DNA from: Mikrocytos mackini
Lineage: Eukaryota; Endomyxa; Ascetosporea; Mikrocytida; Mikrocytiidae
DNA: 43,857 nucleotides
Assembly (NCBI GenBank): GCA_030180075.1
Contig: JASNJN010000029.1
Location: forward strand, 1 to 43,857
Reading direction: 5' to 3'
Made by a program: the position numbers and the translations under genes. Below are positions 1 through 10,707 of this stretch, piece after piece. The first letter of the stretch is position 1, and the number at the start of each line of letters is the position of its first letter. The notes under the pieces were generated by a model. That model saw only the letters and a program-made list of their open reading frames with translations, had not been told where the DNA came from and searched no databases.

Positions 1-50
1 AAACACTAACAAACACTAACAAACACTAACAAACACTAACAAACACTAAC
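1..50. repeat. Five tandem copies of a decamer (AAACACTAAC), telomere- or satellite-like
   Basis: Five perfect head-to-tail copies of AAACACTAAC occupy the first 50 bases, then the pattern stops abruptly. The complementary strand is GTTAGTGTTT, T/G-rich and running toward the left end, which is the orientation a telomeric G-strand would have at a left scaffold end. The unit is not the common TTAGGG or TTAGG type. A subtelomeric satellite or a scaffold broken in a tandem repeat is equally possible. Confidence 0.5.
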
Positions 51-2482
51 AGAGACACAAAAAGGCAAACCATGACAAACTAGGATATACAAAACGTTCA
101 TCGGTATAATATAAGTGCACACACTTGGCCATTTTAAAAATTATGTGCATATAAAAAAATTTCATTTGTGAAAATTTTATTTACCGTTTAGTACAGTCAA
201 ACCTCGATAAGATTTACAAAGACCCGTTTTTCTCAATATTTTGTAAATCTTACGTGTAGTTTGGGATTTTATCACGATACGGCCAGAATTTTGGAAAACC
301 ATAAATGAATATTTTATATATTTCTCAATTATAAAACAGATGTAATCTATGATCTCCAAATTATGATAATTTTTATTTCTTCAAGTGCATAAATGACAAA
401 ATTTTCATGTTTTTGCGCTAGGCTATAACCTATAAATTTTATAATTAGAGGTTCTCACTTTTATAAGCCTTCAAATTTAGCGTTTGTAATTGCTAACAAA
501 CTATTGCTATTTTTGAAACATGGTTTATTTTTGAAACTCAGTCTATTATTGACACTGGGCTTATTTCTGAAACAAAGGAAAAANGCCGTAAAACTGACTG
601 GGCGATATAGACCCAGGGAAAGTTTACAAACGGCAAGCTCACTTCAAAACACTATTTAAAGTCCATTTGCCTGGTATTCAGTTAGCCAGGGCATGGCGGA
701 TCGATAAAAGGTTTATTCACAAAACAAAAAGTTAACTTCTAAACTTTTGTCCTTAACCCAAAAGACGCTGGCTGAGTATCTATACACCTAAATAGAGAAA
801 AGGGGCGCATGGGTTTATATAAGGGCAACAGATGTGGGAATTGAAAGACTCCAAAAGCCGTTTGAAATGCTTATTCAAAATAAGCCCCTTTCTACAAGGC
901 TCAGAGTTACAAAATAACACTTTAAAATATAAGAAGTTAACAAACCCTAAATAAGGGATCATTTGTTATAGAGAAGTAACCAGACCCTCTGATTTTGAAT
1001 ATGTATTTGTATGAGGGCATATCGGTTTAATAATGTTTTGAAAGTTAAAAGTCAATATAAATGGGTTCAATATAAGCCTGTTTCAAAATACAGTGTTTGT
1101 GAAACAAATACTCGTCAAGTTTAAGACTTGTGGAAGGTTTTACTTAGTTTTATTAAGGGATTATGAGTAGGCCAGTAGGTTGAAAGGAGAAATTTATAAT
1201 TAAATATATAATTAGTTTCTTCGTTACAAAAAAAAAATGATGCTCTGTGTTTAAATGGCATAGTGATATGTTTATAAGATATATAGTCGTCTGTTGTTTG
1301 GTCTAGGCCTTTTATAAATAAGCAATAAGATATAAATTACAGTTTTAAATTTTAATTCTTCGTTACCTTTCACTGCATGCCATCCGCATCATAGAACCCT
1401 ATTCACATTACTGCCCGATTTCAACCCTATGGTACATCATGTGTCTTCTGGAGTTACTTCGAAATCAACGCGGGATTGAGACGCCGATTTTTGATCATTC
1501 ATATCCAGCCAAAGAACATTTTCTAACTAAGAACGATATCTAAGGCCAATCGTAGAGCTTTGAATATTCCTATAAAACGTTGAGATTAATTCTGAACTTA
1601 ATTCTTCCGTCTCACAAAGATGTTGGCCCACTTTTCTTAAGTTTCAGCACAACCCTTTGAAACAGTAATCAAACTTGAAAAATCGGTCCTTTTATTGGAA
1701 TTCTACAAAATGAATTTCTTATCATCTTACTGCATAAAAAGATGCGGAATAACAGTCTCATTAATCGTTATTCCAAAATTCATAAAAACGATACAAATTA
1801 ACAAGAAAGAAATCTAAAGACAACGTCGAATACTGAGATCATGGAGTTAGAAGAAAAGGTTTGAAAATATAAGAAGAGGAATTAGGAAAATTTGTTTGCA
1901 TCACGGGTTACATATTCTTATGATAACATAAAAAACGATATATTTGTTAACTTAAGAATCTTAAGACTATTTGTTGAAGAAAAGCTACGCCTAACTAATT
2001 CATTTTACAGTTTAGAGTATGATACCAAAGCTTTGATATTCAGCAACACACTTGTATGAAACAATAAACCCAATACTAGTTAAACTGAAACAGATTTAAA
2101 GTGGATAAATGAGCATGGACTTTATATAAAAGCTGTAGATAAGAGTTATTTACATTGGGAAGCCTGATTATATTACATTGCACCAATATATAGTCGTGTC
2201 AGTATTGTATTTACAAGAGCATCTACTGATATACTTTACCTTCACATAGTTGCAAATTTAAAACGCGGTTTTCTAATAAACATCTAATCACTAGGGCACC
2301 CCATTTTTTTGCATAATAAAATGCAATTTATGCATTTAAATTTTCTTGTTTTGTGATGTTTTATGCATTTAAAATTTGCCATATATTTACATAGATAGCA
2401 CAATAATATTGTATTATCACAAAATTTTCTTAGAAAACTACATGTTTGAATCTCAAAACACGGGTTGACGGTTTATAAGGCT
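51..2482. other. No gene seen: AT-rich, repeat-like DNA
   Basis: Both strands are dense in stop codons and I find no frame with a recognisable protein. The stretch holds one pogo-type inverted-repeat end (listed separately), one ambiguous base near 584 and a slightly more GC-rich part around 1380-1680 that could be an old decayed coding region, although no family can be named. Adjacency to the decamer array and the transposons downstream suggests subtelomeric or repeat-rich DNA. Confidence 0.5.
194..253 (+). repeat. Solo pogo/Tigger-type terminal inverted repeat with hairpin
   Basis: A TA dinucleotide is followed by CAGTCAAACCTCGATAAG, which resembles the ends of the Tigger element at 2955 (CAGTCAACTCTCCCTATA) and the short elements at 37623 and 39331. 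Just inside it is a hairpin: AGATTTACAAA pairs with TTTGTAAATCT about 30 bases later. I did not find the matching right end in this window, so this is probably a truncated non-autonomous element. Confidence 0.4.
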
Positions 2483-2927
2483 GTTATAAATGATTGAAAT
2501 TCATTTTGCCTGAAAAAGTTGCATTTTTCCTGAAATTCTTACACTTTTCCTGATTTTTTGCCGTTTTTTAATTTTATAAATTATATTAACAAAATTTTCA
2601 AATTAAATTTAGCCGGTAATTCAATTATATTTAATTCTAGATGAATTATGATGGTTTTTCGAAAATTGCCGATAACACTTTGACAAAATCAGGTCGAGAT
2701 ATTTTCATTACTTTATAAATTGGTGCAAAAATAAACAGAAATTCCAAGTAAAAACTATATTTTCAGTTAAATAATCATCCTACGGATATATGGTATAAAT
2801 TTCAAATCACAACATGTAAAATTCTGTAATTAGTTATTCAAAACAATTTTTTTTAAGGAAAATTGTAAGAATTTCAGGAGAACTGCAACTTTTTCAGGAA
2901 AAATGAAGTTCAGGTCGTTATAAATCA
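2483..2927. mobile_element. Non-autonomous inverted-repeat element (MITE-like), about 445 bp
   Basis: The arms at about 2483-2552 and 2853-2927 are imperfect inverted repeats sharing blocks such as CCTGAAAAAGTTGCA and CCTGAAATTCTTACA (reverse-complemented on the right), and both end with GTTATAAAT-like outer sequence. The 300-bp centre is AT-rich and has no reading frame. I could not identify a clean target-site duplication, so the superfamily is undetermined. It lies 27 bp from the Tigger element. Confidence 0.6.
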
Positions 2928-2954
2928 CATTCTTGAGTTTTCATCTTTGAGATA

Positions 2955-5056
2955 CAGTCAACTCTCCCTATAAGGCGTCTTTTTGTTATAACTAACTACG
3001 TCTTCCCTTATAGAGAAGTTTCTCTTATATAAATCACAAAAAAATGTGGGTTAATACTTATAAATCTTGTTGTATATAATCGGTCTGGCTATTGATAAAA
3101 AGTTATATTTTATTTAGTATTAAAAGTCTATCAATAATGTTGTACGTGGATATCACTAATTAATTTTTTTTTTCTTTTTTTTTCTTGTTATAAAGTCATA
3201 AAGCATCGGTTGTCTAACTTGTTGACAACTTAAAATCATTTTCCGTATTATTTCTTCATATAAATTTTCTAGATGAAGAAATTCGTTCTTGTCGATTAAG
3301 TCATAGTGGAATAATATTTTATTAATTTTCACAATTTCTTTTATTTTTTCTATAACCTCTTTTTTTTTATTTCCAATATCCACAAAAGAGTTTTCATTAT
3401 TTCCACTATCCACAAAAGAGTTTTCATCATTCCAATCCAAATAATTTTCTTCATAATAATAATCATCAACATCATCATCGCCGCTTTTAACCATCATGTT
3501 TATTTCATTATCACTATCAACACGATCGATTACAAGTTCATTAAGCAACAATTCTTCATACTTATCCTCTAACACCATATATTCTTTAAACCTAAAATTT
3601 TGTCCGAATACATTTTTATATTTGTAATCTAATTCTTTATTTTCTTTTAAAACATTTTCACATTCTGTCTCAACATAATTTTCATCAGATGCATCTTTTT
3701 CGGAGCATAGTTTGTTAAATAATGAATTTATTTTATAGCCATTTTTTATAGTTTTTTTAATTACTAAATCTCATGCTTTGTATATTTTTATGATTACCTT
3801 ATCCATAAGAATTTTTTTCATAAATACTTTTTGATCCATATTTGTGATTATATAATCTAAATAAAACTTCTTGTATTTTCTTTTGAAACTGTATATTATG
3901 CCCATGTCCAAAGGCTGAAGAATTGAAGTACTGTTCTTTGGAAGAAAAAGAAATTCAATGTTTTTTAGTTTTCTTTCTACCTTGTAATCATGTCCAGAGA
4001 AATTATCTAGAATGAGGAGTGTTTTTTCAGTAAGAGTCTTGTCAAATCTTTTTACCCAGATCGAAAAAATTTCCTGGTTCATCCAAGCATTCGTACTTGT
4101 ATAATAATCACAGAAGAGACTTGCGTCAAAATTAGAGAAGCATCTTGGTGATTTATATTTGTGTATAACGATGGGCTTTCCTTTCTAGACCCATCTGCAT
4201 TGCAACAAAATCCGATGGTTATACGATCTTTATTCTTCTTTTTACCCTTTACTGGAATAGATGCAAGTGTCTGATTGGGTTCTAATCTGTAAAATAGAGA
4301 AGTCTCATCCATATTATAAACGTTTCTAAGTTCATAACCATCTATTTGTTGTTTAATGATGGGAATTTCGTCTATAAACTTCTCATGGGTCACTAAAAAC
4401 GATTTCCCATGTCTATAGCGATTTTTTATCCCATATCTGCTTTTAAAAGAGCTTAACCAACCTGAGGAAAGTTGCAGCTGTAAATCTTTGTAGTTTTGTT
4501 GTATAGATGAAGCCCGAGCTATAATCATATCCCCTATAATTGTGAATCCCAAATTTTGTTTTTCATTAAACCAAACCAACAGTTCGTTATCAAACTCATA
4601 GTTCGTTGGCTTTCTCATCTTACAAGAGTCGGAATCTTTCAATAATTTCCAGTGATCCTTGTTCTTTATTATCCGCGATATTGTATTGATGGCTGGTTTG
4701 ATTCCCAGGCTTCTTACGCAATAGTTTTGTACAGCTTTGATATTTTTATCTACTAACGACTCGTAGAATGTTATCATTGCTTTTTTTGGTTAATGCTTAT
4801 CGACACGCGTGTGTTATTCATGGATTATAACTGTTGAAAATTTTAAGAGATATTATTATACGGCAATATGAAGAAAATCTACATAGCCAGATACATATTA
4901 ATATATTAAATGACCACAGCTTGAATAGCTTATTAAACCGTTACTTATTGCGTAATTTAGAAAAAATGAAAATTTAAAATCTTTTGAAAAACAACGTTTA
5001 TACTCTACTATAAAGAGTTTTATTATAAAGATATGGGCAATAGAGAGAGTTGACTG
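2955..5056 (-). mobile_element. pogo/Tigger DNA transposon, complete ends, TA target duplication
   Basis: The element is bounded by CAGTCAACTCTC on the left and its exact complement GAGAGTTGACTG on the right, each flanked by TA (2953-2954 and 5057-5058). CAGT ends and TA duplication are diagnostic of the pogo/Tigger branch of Tc1/mariner. The 2.1-kb interior carries one transposase gene on the minus strand, listed separately. Ends are nearly perfect and the transposase has only two inactivating lesions, so insertion and inactivation look recent. Confidence 0.9.
3156..4777 (-). pseudogene. pogo/Tigger transposase (CENP-B HTH + DDE_1), broken by one frameshift and one nonsense codon
   Basis: Read from 4777 downwards. 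An N-terminal helix-turn-helix region of the CENP-B type includes a WFNEK segment and the second helix-turn-helix of this family. The DDE_1 catalytic domain follows, with the first Asp in NMDETSLFYR, the second in LLILDNFSGH and the third in ILQPLDMGII. Two lesions separate the pieces. A one-base frameshift lies near 4180, after which the expected family sequence (a PRCF segment) continues in the neighbouring frame. A TGA at 3771-3773 sits where the family normally has Trp (K-A-W-D), and the same frame continues past it. The acidic C-terminus ends with a QPMLYDF-like motif and a Lys tail, typical of pogo C-termini. The protein cuts and pastes its own element in the nucleus; this copy is probably inactive unless recoded. 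Confidence 0.9.
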
Positions 5057-5865
5057 TATACCCAAACCGATCGGGTCGGGTTCGGGAGGAAGAAGGTCAA
5101 AAAATCGCCAAAAATTCTCAACAAATCGCGAAAGACCAAAATTATTAATAATATCACCTTTTAAACTTGCTGAACTCATTCAAAGATTTAGATGAGCGAA
5201 ATAAACTATATTCGGAGGGATAATTCTATTTGGCTATAATCAAAAACTTGATTTACCAACTTTTATAACACTATTTTGATAAATAATTTTCGGAAATTCA
5301 TAAATTTACTACCAAAATGATTTTCATTTTCGATCCGAGCCCGCCCAATCCGTTTCGGGTCGGGTCCGGAAATCGTTGAAAATGCTCATGTCTGGTTAAG
5401 ACCACAAAATATAAATCTATGCGTAGTTAATATTCTTGAAACGAGTCTTAATACAAAGAGATTCCTCTTTTATTATGTTATATCGGAAGTTAACTGCTCA
5501 ATGCTTACATACAAACTTGGTAACAAGAATGTGTGTAGAATATGAAAGTGGCAACCATTTATTGACATGAATAAAGATAAACTAACCAATAAGTATTTCA
5601 TAAAAATCTAGCAACTGCGATTATCTGAAAGAATATCCACGGTGAGGTGTCAAGTGAAAGCTTCATCTATTAAATATATTAATAATTAATGGGAATAATA
5701 CTTATTTAAAAGGGAGTTTTAAAGTTTTTAACATAAACGCCTGAATAATAATAAAAAGGGTGGCGAAATTTTAACTTCGANNTATATTAATAATTAATGG
5801 GAATAATACTTATTTAAAAGGGAGTTTTAAAGTTTTTAACATAAACGCCTGAATAATAATAAAAA
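5057..5865. other. No gene seen; GC-rich inverted patches and assembly duplication
   Basis: No convincing coding frame. Two unusually GC-rich patches, GGGTCGGGTTCGG near 5072 and CCGAGCCCGCCC near 5336, are roughly inverted relative to each other and may be the ends of a small non-autonomous element of about 280 bp. The remainder is AT-rich and includes the duplicated block flanking an NN gap, described separately. Confidence 0.4.
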
Positions 5866-5888
5866 GGGTGGCGAAATTTTAACTTCGA
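5675..5888 (+). repeat. 106-bp exact duplication either side of an NN gap (likely assembly artefact)
   Basis: Bases 5675-5780 and 5783-5888 are identical as far as I can read, separated only by two Ns. Two contigs that really overlap by 106 bp seem to have been placed end to end. The true sequence probably contains one copy, which matters for measuring the outer left end of the Mutator-like element that begins here. Confidence 0.8.
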
Positions 5889-6709
5889 TTTTTTTAAAAT
5901 TTTCTTCATAAAAGCTGGTAAAAATCAAGGACCGTGGTTTTGAGTATTTTGTGGAGGACATTTCGGGGTCGATTTTGATGTTTTATTTCTTCTTGATGAA
6001 TTTGAACTTTTTATAAATTTAAATTTTAAACTTGGGAATCATATGGGTCTATAAGTTAACACAGCAAACTATAAGCCAACTAAACACCTCTATACTTATT
6101 ATTTTATTGCATTCCTACATGCCTTGAGGGAAAAGACTTACTTTTGCGCGGGGTTCATATACATGAAGAAAGATGTTAATTACCACGCACGATTACAATC
6201 GAGGCCCGAAGTGTTCGTTACAGCTACAGCTACACCCTGGGGAATACCTGTTTAAAGCCATTCGGACTACATCAATTCGATAAAAAGCATACTTAGAACA
6301 TGGAAAGAGAGTTAGCCTTCATGTGTAACAACCAAAATCATCGACTATTAGGAAAATATTGTACAGCTATTAAACAGGATTTGAAATTTGGATTGAGTAT
6401 ATTGGGTGTTTAAAGAATGAAATTTGTTATCAAGGAGTAATAACGAAGTTACTAAATAGAAGAATTTTCATCGGTAAAATATCTTGCCAATAATACTGAG
6501 CCCATATTTAACTCAAATCTAGATGAATTGGGTTACTTACGATACCAACAAACAATAATCAGTTAGCACTAGTAATGGAGATCTATAAAGGATTGTTGAA
6601 TTTCGTGAAAACCAAATAAACCAGGGACATTGAATACAGTTTAAATAACAATAACTTACAAAACAAAAATAAAATTGGCTATATAATAATTATTATTTCT
6701 TTTATATTT
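5873..6709. repeat. Left long terminal inverted repeat of the MULE
   Basis: About 835 bp, matching the reverse complement of 9521-10700 apart from the nested insertion and scattered substitutions. The inner edge overlaps the last codons of the transposase: its stop codon lies at 6702-6704, inside the repeat. The arm includes the short CTACAG-type repeat around 6223 and a long match through the CGAGGCCCGAAGTG region. Confidence 0.85.
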
Positions 6710-8882
6710 TCTTTTGTTTTCTAGATCTGCCTATTGGTTTTTTATTGTGCTTAATTACACTGTTCAATATATTTTTTATAATCACATTTTTTTTCGGTTC
6801 GTTGTTTGTTTCTTTGTTTATTTTAACCAACATTCTAATAAAATCATCTATATCAACATTCGACACTATGTGTGTCAATTCTTCAAATAATTTCCGAATT
6901 TTTACATCAGTATTTCCTAAGGATAATAGTGAACTTAACTTTGTTGTCAAAACGGCAATGTCATTAAAGGTTCCGATTTTGTGCTTATGAAAAGTTGAAG
7001 GAAGTTGGGGGATATTTTTAACATGGTTCATATCAAAATCGTGATCTAAACCATAATTTATCAACTCATTATCGTCCATTTCAAATAAATTCTGATTTTC
7101 ATACATAAGACGTTCTGTCTGATTGTTTTCTACGACAACTTCCTGATATTGATTTTCTTTTTGAATATCTATTTCAAAAAACATAGGGACAGTTCTTCTC
7201 CATCTATCATGTACATATGCTAACAAATTGTCGCCTACTTCTCTTTTAATTAAATGACAACATGGTAGCCTGAAAAATGTATAGAATTTGCAACATATTG
7301 TTTTCGAAATTCTATTATCTTCATTTGTATGTGTGTAATGATCTATATTTCGCTTCATTAACTCCATTACTTTAATCGAAGTATTGTGAAATAAGAGTTC
7401 TGGTATTTCACTGTAGTTTTTCCTCAAAAGTCTTTTGTACATTTTGCTATCATCATCAACAAAACGCCCTCTCTTAAACAATATTAGTTCGCTTAATACA
7501 TTGATACATTTTGCTATTGACATTTTCTTATATGTCTCGTCTTTAATCTCTGAAAACATGGACTCTGAGCGGGACGTTGTCTGTTGAAAGAAATTAAACG
7601 AATCGGGCTTAAAACAATGGACAAATTGTTCTTTAATCCCATCCCAATTATCCATAAAATAATGGTATACGTTTTCGTTTATATCCCTTATTTTGTTTAA
7701 ATATATCGTATACTGCTCAGATGATTTAGAATAACTTATGAGTTCTAATGTCCTAATTAATATCTCCCTATCCGAGCTCGTAACATTATATTTTCGCAAT
7801 GTTATTGTGCGACGATAAATTTGATGCACATGAAAAAGACAAAGATTAGGGTATGCAATTGGAAATATTTCTGATAAAACCCGACGCTCTTTAAGATCTT
7901 TATCAGTGTAATAATTTATCACAGTTTCCACATTGTTAAATTCTGAAAAAGTGTCAAACGCTTTTCGCAGGCTATCGATGGTTTCAGAATGTAAGAAAAA
8001 CCAACCAAAGAATATAGATCTTCCTTCATTATCGGCACCCAACAACGTGAAAAGGCTCCAATTATGTATGTTTGTTCCAAATGTACTATCAACAAACAAT
8101 GCCTGTCCGTATTGTATGAAGTCCCTTTTCATTTTATCATCTTGGTGGAACAATCCAATCACCCTTTCTTCATTGTCTTCATATTTGATAGTTGTTCCTC
8201 GTTTTAGAAGCCCATCAAATGCATCCTGAAAAGCCATTTCATCCTCATCTATTTCTTCTCCATTTGCAAATTTTTTGAGATCCGTGGGTTTATAAATGAT
8301 TCCTTTGTCTTTGTAAATTTCTCGAGACACAACTTTAAGTTTCCCCTTATACTTTATACAGTCGCGAACTTTGCTTATTTCAATATTGTTTAATGTAGGT
8401 TTTCCGTATACTAATTCTTGGCTGTGGTTATGCCTTGTTATATGTTTCTTAATGAAAAGAACACCACGTGCATACTTAACTTTAATAAAAAACATACATC
8501 CCTGTTTCTTACTTGACTTTGTTTTTGAATCTGTACTGTGGGTATCATTTCCGAACTCACAATAAAATTCAACCCATTTATATCTGAAAATGTTGTATAA
8601 TGGGTTAATTATACAACGATTATCAGTTTCAAGATATTCGGGGAATTTATGTGATCGTTTAATTCTTATTTCGCTATTATAGTCCTTATTTGTTTCATTT
8701 ATCATGGTAATCATCTTCTTATATGATTTGAAACACTTCCCTAGTAAGTTGTTCTTCTCCACAACTCCTATATGGTTAGTCACTGTAGATAATGGTTGAT
8801 TCTTGCTTTCAGGAAGACTGCTTTCAAGTTTTGATGTTTGCAAGAAGCCGTAATGTCGTGAGTCGTTGTGTTTTTCATTCAT
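6702..8882 (-). CDS. MULE transposase with SWIM zinc finger, intact 726 aa
   Basis: An uninterrupted 726-residue frame starting at ATG 8882 and ending in TAA. The N-terminal third carries Cys and His residues (a Cys in EFYCEFG, a Cys in QGCMF, and HITRHNH) in the style of FAR1/GCM-WRKY-type DNA-binding fingers. The MULE catalytic core follows, with the first Asp in FVDSTFGTN, the next in YTDKDLKERR, a CLFHVHQIYRR block and a late Glu in TTSRSESMFSEIK. Near the C-terminus is a SWIM finger, ICCKFYTFFRLPCCHLI, with the expected CxCx(n)CxH spacing. It would act in the nucleus on the long inverted repeats around it. The intact frame and near-identical arms suggest a young, possibly active copy. 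The downstream end lies within the left TIR. Confidence 0.92.
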   Translation of the reverse strand: MNEKHNDSRHYGFLQTSKLESSLPESKNQPLSTVTNHIGVVEKNNLLGKCFKSYKKMITMINETNKDYNSEIRIKRSHKFPEYLETDNRCIINPLYNIFRYKWVEFYCEFGNDTHSTDSKTKSSKKQGCMFFIKVKYARGVLFIKKHITRHNHSQELVYGKPTLNNIEISKVRDCIKYKGKLKVVSREIYKDKGIIYKPTDLKKFANGEEIDEDEMAFQDAFDGLLKRGTTIKYEDNEERVIGLFHQDDKMKRDFIQYGQALFVDSTFGTNIHNWSLFTLLGADNEGRSIFFGWFFLHSETIDSLRKAFDTFSEFNNVETVINYYTDKDLKERRVLSEIFPIAYPNLCLFHVHQIYRRTITLRKYNVTSSDREILIRTLELISYSKSSEQYTIYLNKIRDINENVYHYFMDNWDGIKEQFVHCFKPDSFNFFQQTTSRSESMFSEIKDETYKKMSIAKCINVLSELILFKRGRFVDDDSKMYKRLLRKNYSEIPELLFHNTSIKVMELMKRNIDHYTHTNEDNRISKTICCKFYTFFRLPCCHLIKREVGDNLLAYVHDRWRRTVPMFFEIDIQKENQYQEVVVENNQTERLMYENQNLFEMDDNELINYGLDHDFDMNHVKNIPQLPSTFHKHKIGTFNDIAVLTTKLSSLLSLGNTDVKIRKLFEELTHIVSNVDIDDFIRMLVKINKETNNEPKKNVIIKNILNSVIKHNKKPIGRSRKQKKI

Positions 8883-9520
8883 TCAACTAAAATTTAAATT
8901 TTACAAAGACAACCATCTATGGATATTGACTTTAAACAGGCTTGGTATATTTGTTTGTGAATATTATAAGATATGAAGGCCTTTATACGAACCCTGGATG
9001 GAATTTATATACTTATTCTAAGCTTCTACTGATTCCCTTGCTCATACCACTTAAAAGACAGGAAACCCTGAAAAAGCAAATGAAGACTTTAGTTTATGGC
9101 AATTATACTGAGGGAACGCTTTAGAATCAAGAAATGCATGCTTAACACAGGAAAACAAAGCTTTGAATGAATGCGAACTACACTCCCATAAGAAATTGAT
9201 TTCAAACCCCGCAGCACGATCCTAATTATGACCATCATAAACCTGTGTATTATAACTTTAAGAATTCCCACCACCCATTTTGTAACAGGTTTAACTGGTA
9301 AAAATCATATTGGAATAACATTATGTATATTGTGTTTGAGATAGGAAGAGCTGCATTCGTATAATCTAGATAGAGAATTGACCAACTTAAATTAGATACA
9401 AAGAATTAAATATAAAAATCTTAAGGATTCTACATACTATTGATATCTTGATGAAATCCATAGAAGCCAACAAATATCAATTAAGAATGGAATAAATCTT
9501 GATTTAGGTAAAATATGGAT
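8883..9520. other. Non-coding interior of the MULE, upstream of the transposase
   Basis: AT-rich, stop-dense sequence between the transposase start and the right inverted repeat. It presumably contains the transposase promoter. Short open stretches exist on both strands around 8942-9274 but have no recognisable protein content. Confidence 0.5.
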
Positions 9521-10700
9521 GAAATATAAAAGAAATAATTATTATTATATAGCCAATTTTATTTTTGTTTTGTAAGTTATTGTTATTTAAACTGTATTCA
9601 ATGTCCCTGGTTTATTTGGTTTTCACGAAATTCAACAATCCTTTATAGATCTCCATTACTAGTGCTAACTGATTATTGTTTGTTGGTATCGTAAGTAACC
9701 CAATTCATCTAGATTTGAGTTAAATATGGGCTCAGTATTATTGGCAAGATATTTTACCGATGAAAATTCTTCTATTTAGTAACTTCGTTATTACTCCTTG
9801 ATAACAAATTTCATTCTTTAAACACCCAATATACTCAATCCAAATTTCAAATCCTGTTTAATAGCTGTACAATATTTTCCTAATAGTCGATGATTTTGGT
9901 TGTTACACATGAAGGCTAACTCTCTTTCCATGTTCTAAGTATGCTTTTTATCGAATTGATGTAGTCCGAATGGCTTTAAACAGGTATTCCCCAGGGTGTA
10001 GCTGTAGCTGTAACGAACACTTCGGGCCTCGATTGTAATCGTGCGTGGTAATTAAACACGAGTTACAAAATAGGAATTCAGATTGAACTTTTTTGGCATA
10101 AAATTAGCTCAAAATGACATATGTTGTTTATCAGAGAATTTTAATAAAAATGGCCAGTTGAAAATGAAACATTTCCGTTCGTGTCAAATATTTTACATTT
10201 TTACTTATTCACACCCAAATTCAAAAACTTCAAGAGAATAATTTCTATAAAATTTCGGCTTGTTTTTCAAAATAGATATGATTATGAAATAAACGAACTC
10301 AAGATCTATCAATTAAGATACAGTTACATATAAATTTTGATAAATAAAATATTAGTAAAAATCTGAATTCCTATTTTATTTTTTATGTGGTAACTAACAT
10401 CTTTCTTCGTGTATATGAACCCCGCGCAAAAGTAAGTCTTTTCCCTCAAGGCATGTAGGAATGCAATAAAATAATAAGTATAGAGGTGTTTAGTTGGTTT
10501 ATAGTTTGCTGTGTTAACTTATAGACCCATATGATTCCCAAGTTTAAAATTTAAATTTATAAAAAGTTCAAATTCATCAAGAAGAAATAAAACATCAAAA
10601 TCGACCCCGAAATGTCCTCCACAAAATACTCAAAACCACGGTCCTTGATTTTTACCAGCTTTTATGAAGAAAATTTAAAAAAAATCGAAGTTAAAATTTC
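9521..10700. repeat. Right long terminal inverted repeat of the MULE (interrupted)
   Basis: Reverse-complement partner of 5873-6709. The match runs from about 9521 to 10054, is broken by a 332-bp insertion with its own inverted ends, then resumes at about 10397 through 10700. Positions 9551-9560 pair with 6671-6680 near the inner end. Confidence 0.85.
10055..10386. mobile_element. 332-bp non-autonomous element nested in the MULE right arm
   Basis: The insertion is flanked by GTGGTAATTA (10045-10054) and GTGGTAACTA (10387-10396), a 10-bp duplication with one mismatch. The uninterrupted left MULE arm shows the empty site. Inverted ends are visible: AAAATAGGAATTCAGATT at 10067-10084 is complemented by AATCTGAATTCCTATTTT near 10359-10376. 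No reading frame inside. A 9-10 bp duplication fits a Mutator-type MITE, so a relative may have jumped into its own superfamily's arm. Confidence 0.85.
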
Positions 10701-10707
10701 AATACCC

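Larger units (their letters stand above)
5866..10707 (-). mobile_element. Mutator-like element (MULE) with long terminal inverted repeats
   Basis: A left arm (about 5873-6709) and a right arm (about 9521-10700) are long, nearly perfect inverted repeats that surround a MULE transposase gene. The right arm is longer because a 332-bp element has inserted in it; without that, the arms are about equal. The outermost bases (GGGTGGCGAAATTTT on the left; GGGTATTGAAATTTT on the right, read inward) are the probable termini. I could not find a matching 9-bp target duplication, possibly because of the assembly gap at 5781. Long TIRs and a MULE/SWIM transposase are the standard features of this superfamily. 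Confidence 0.85.
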
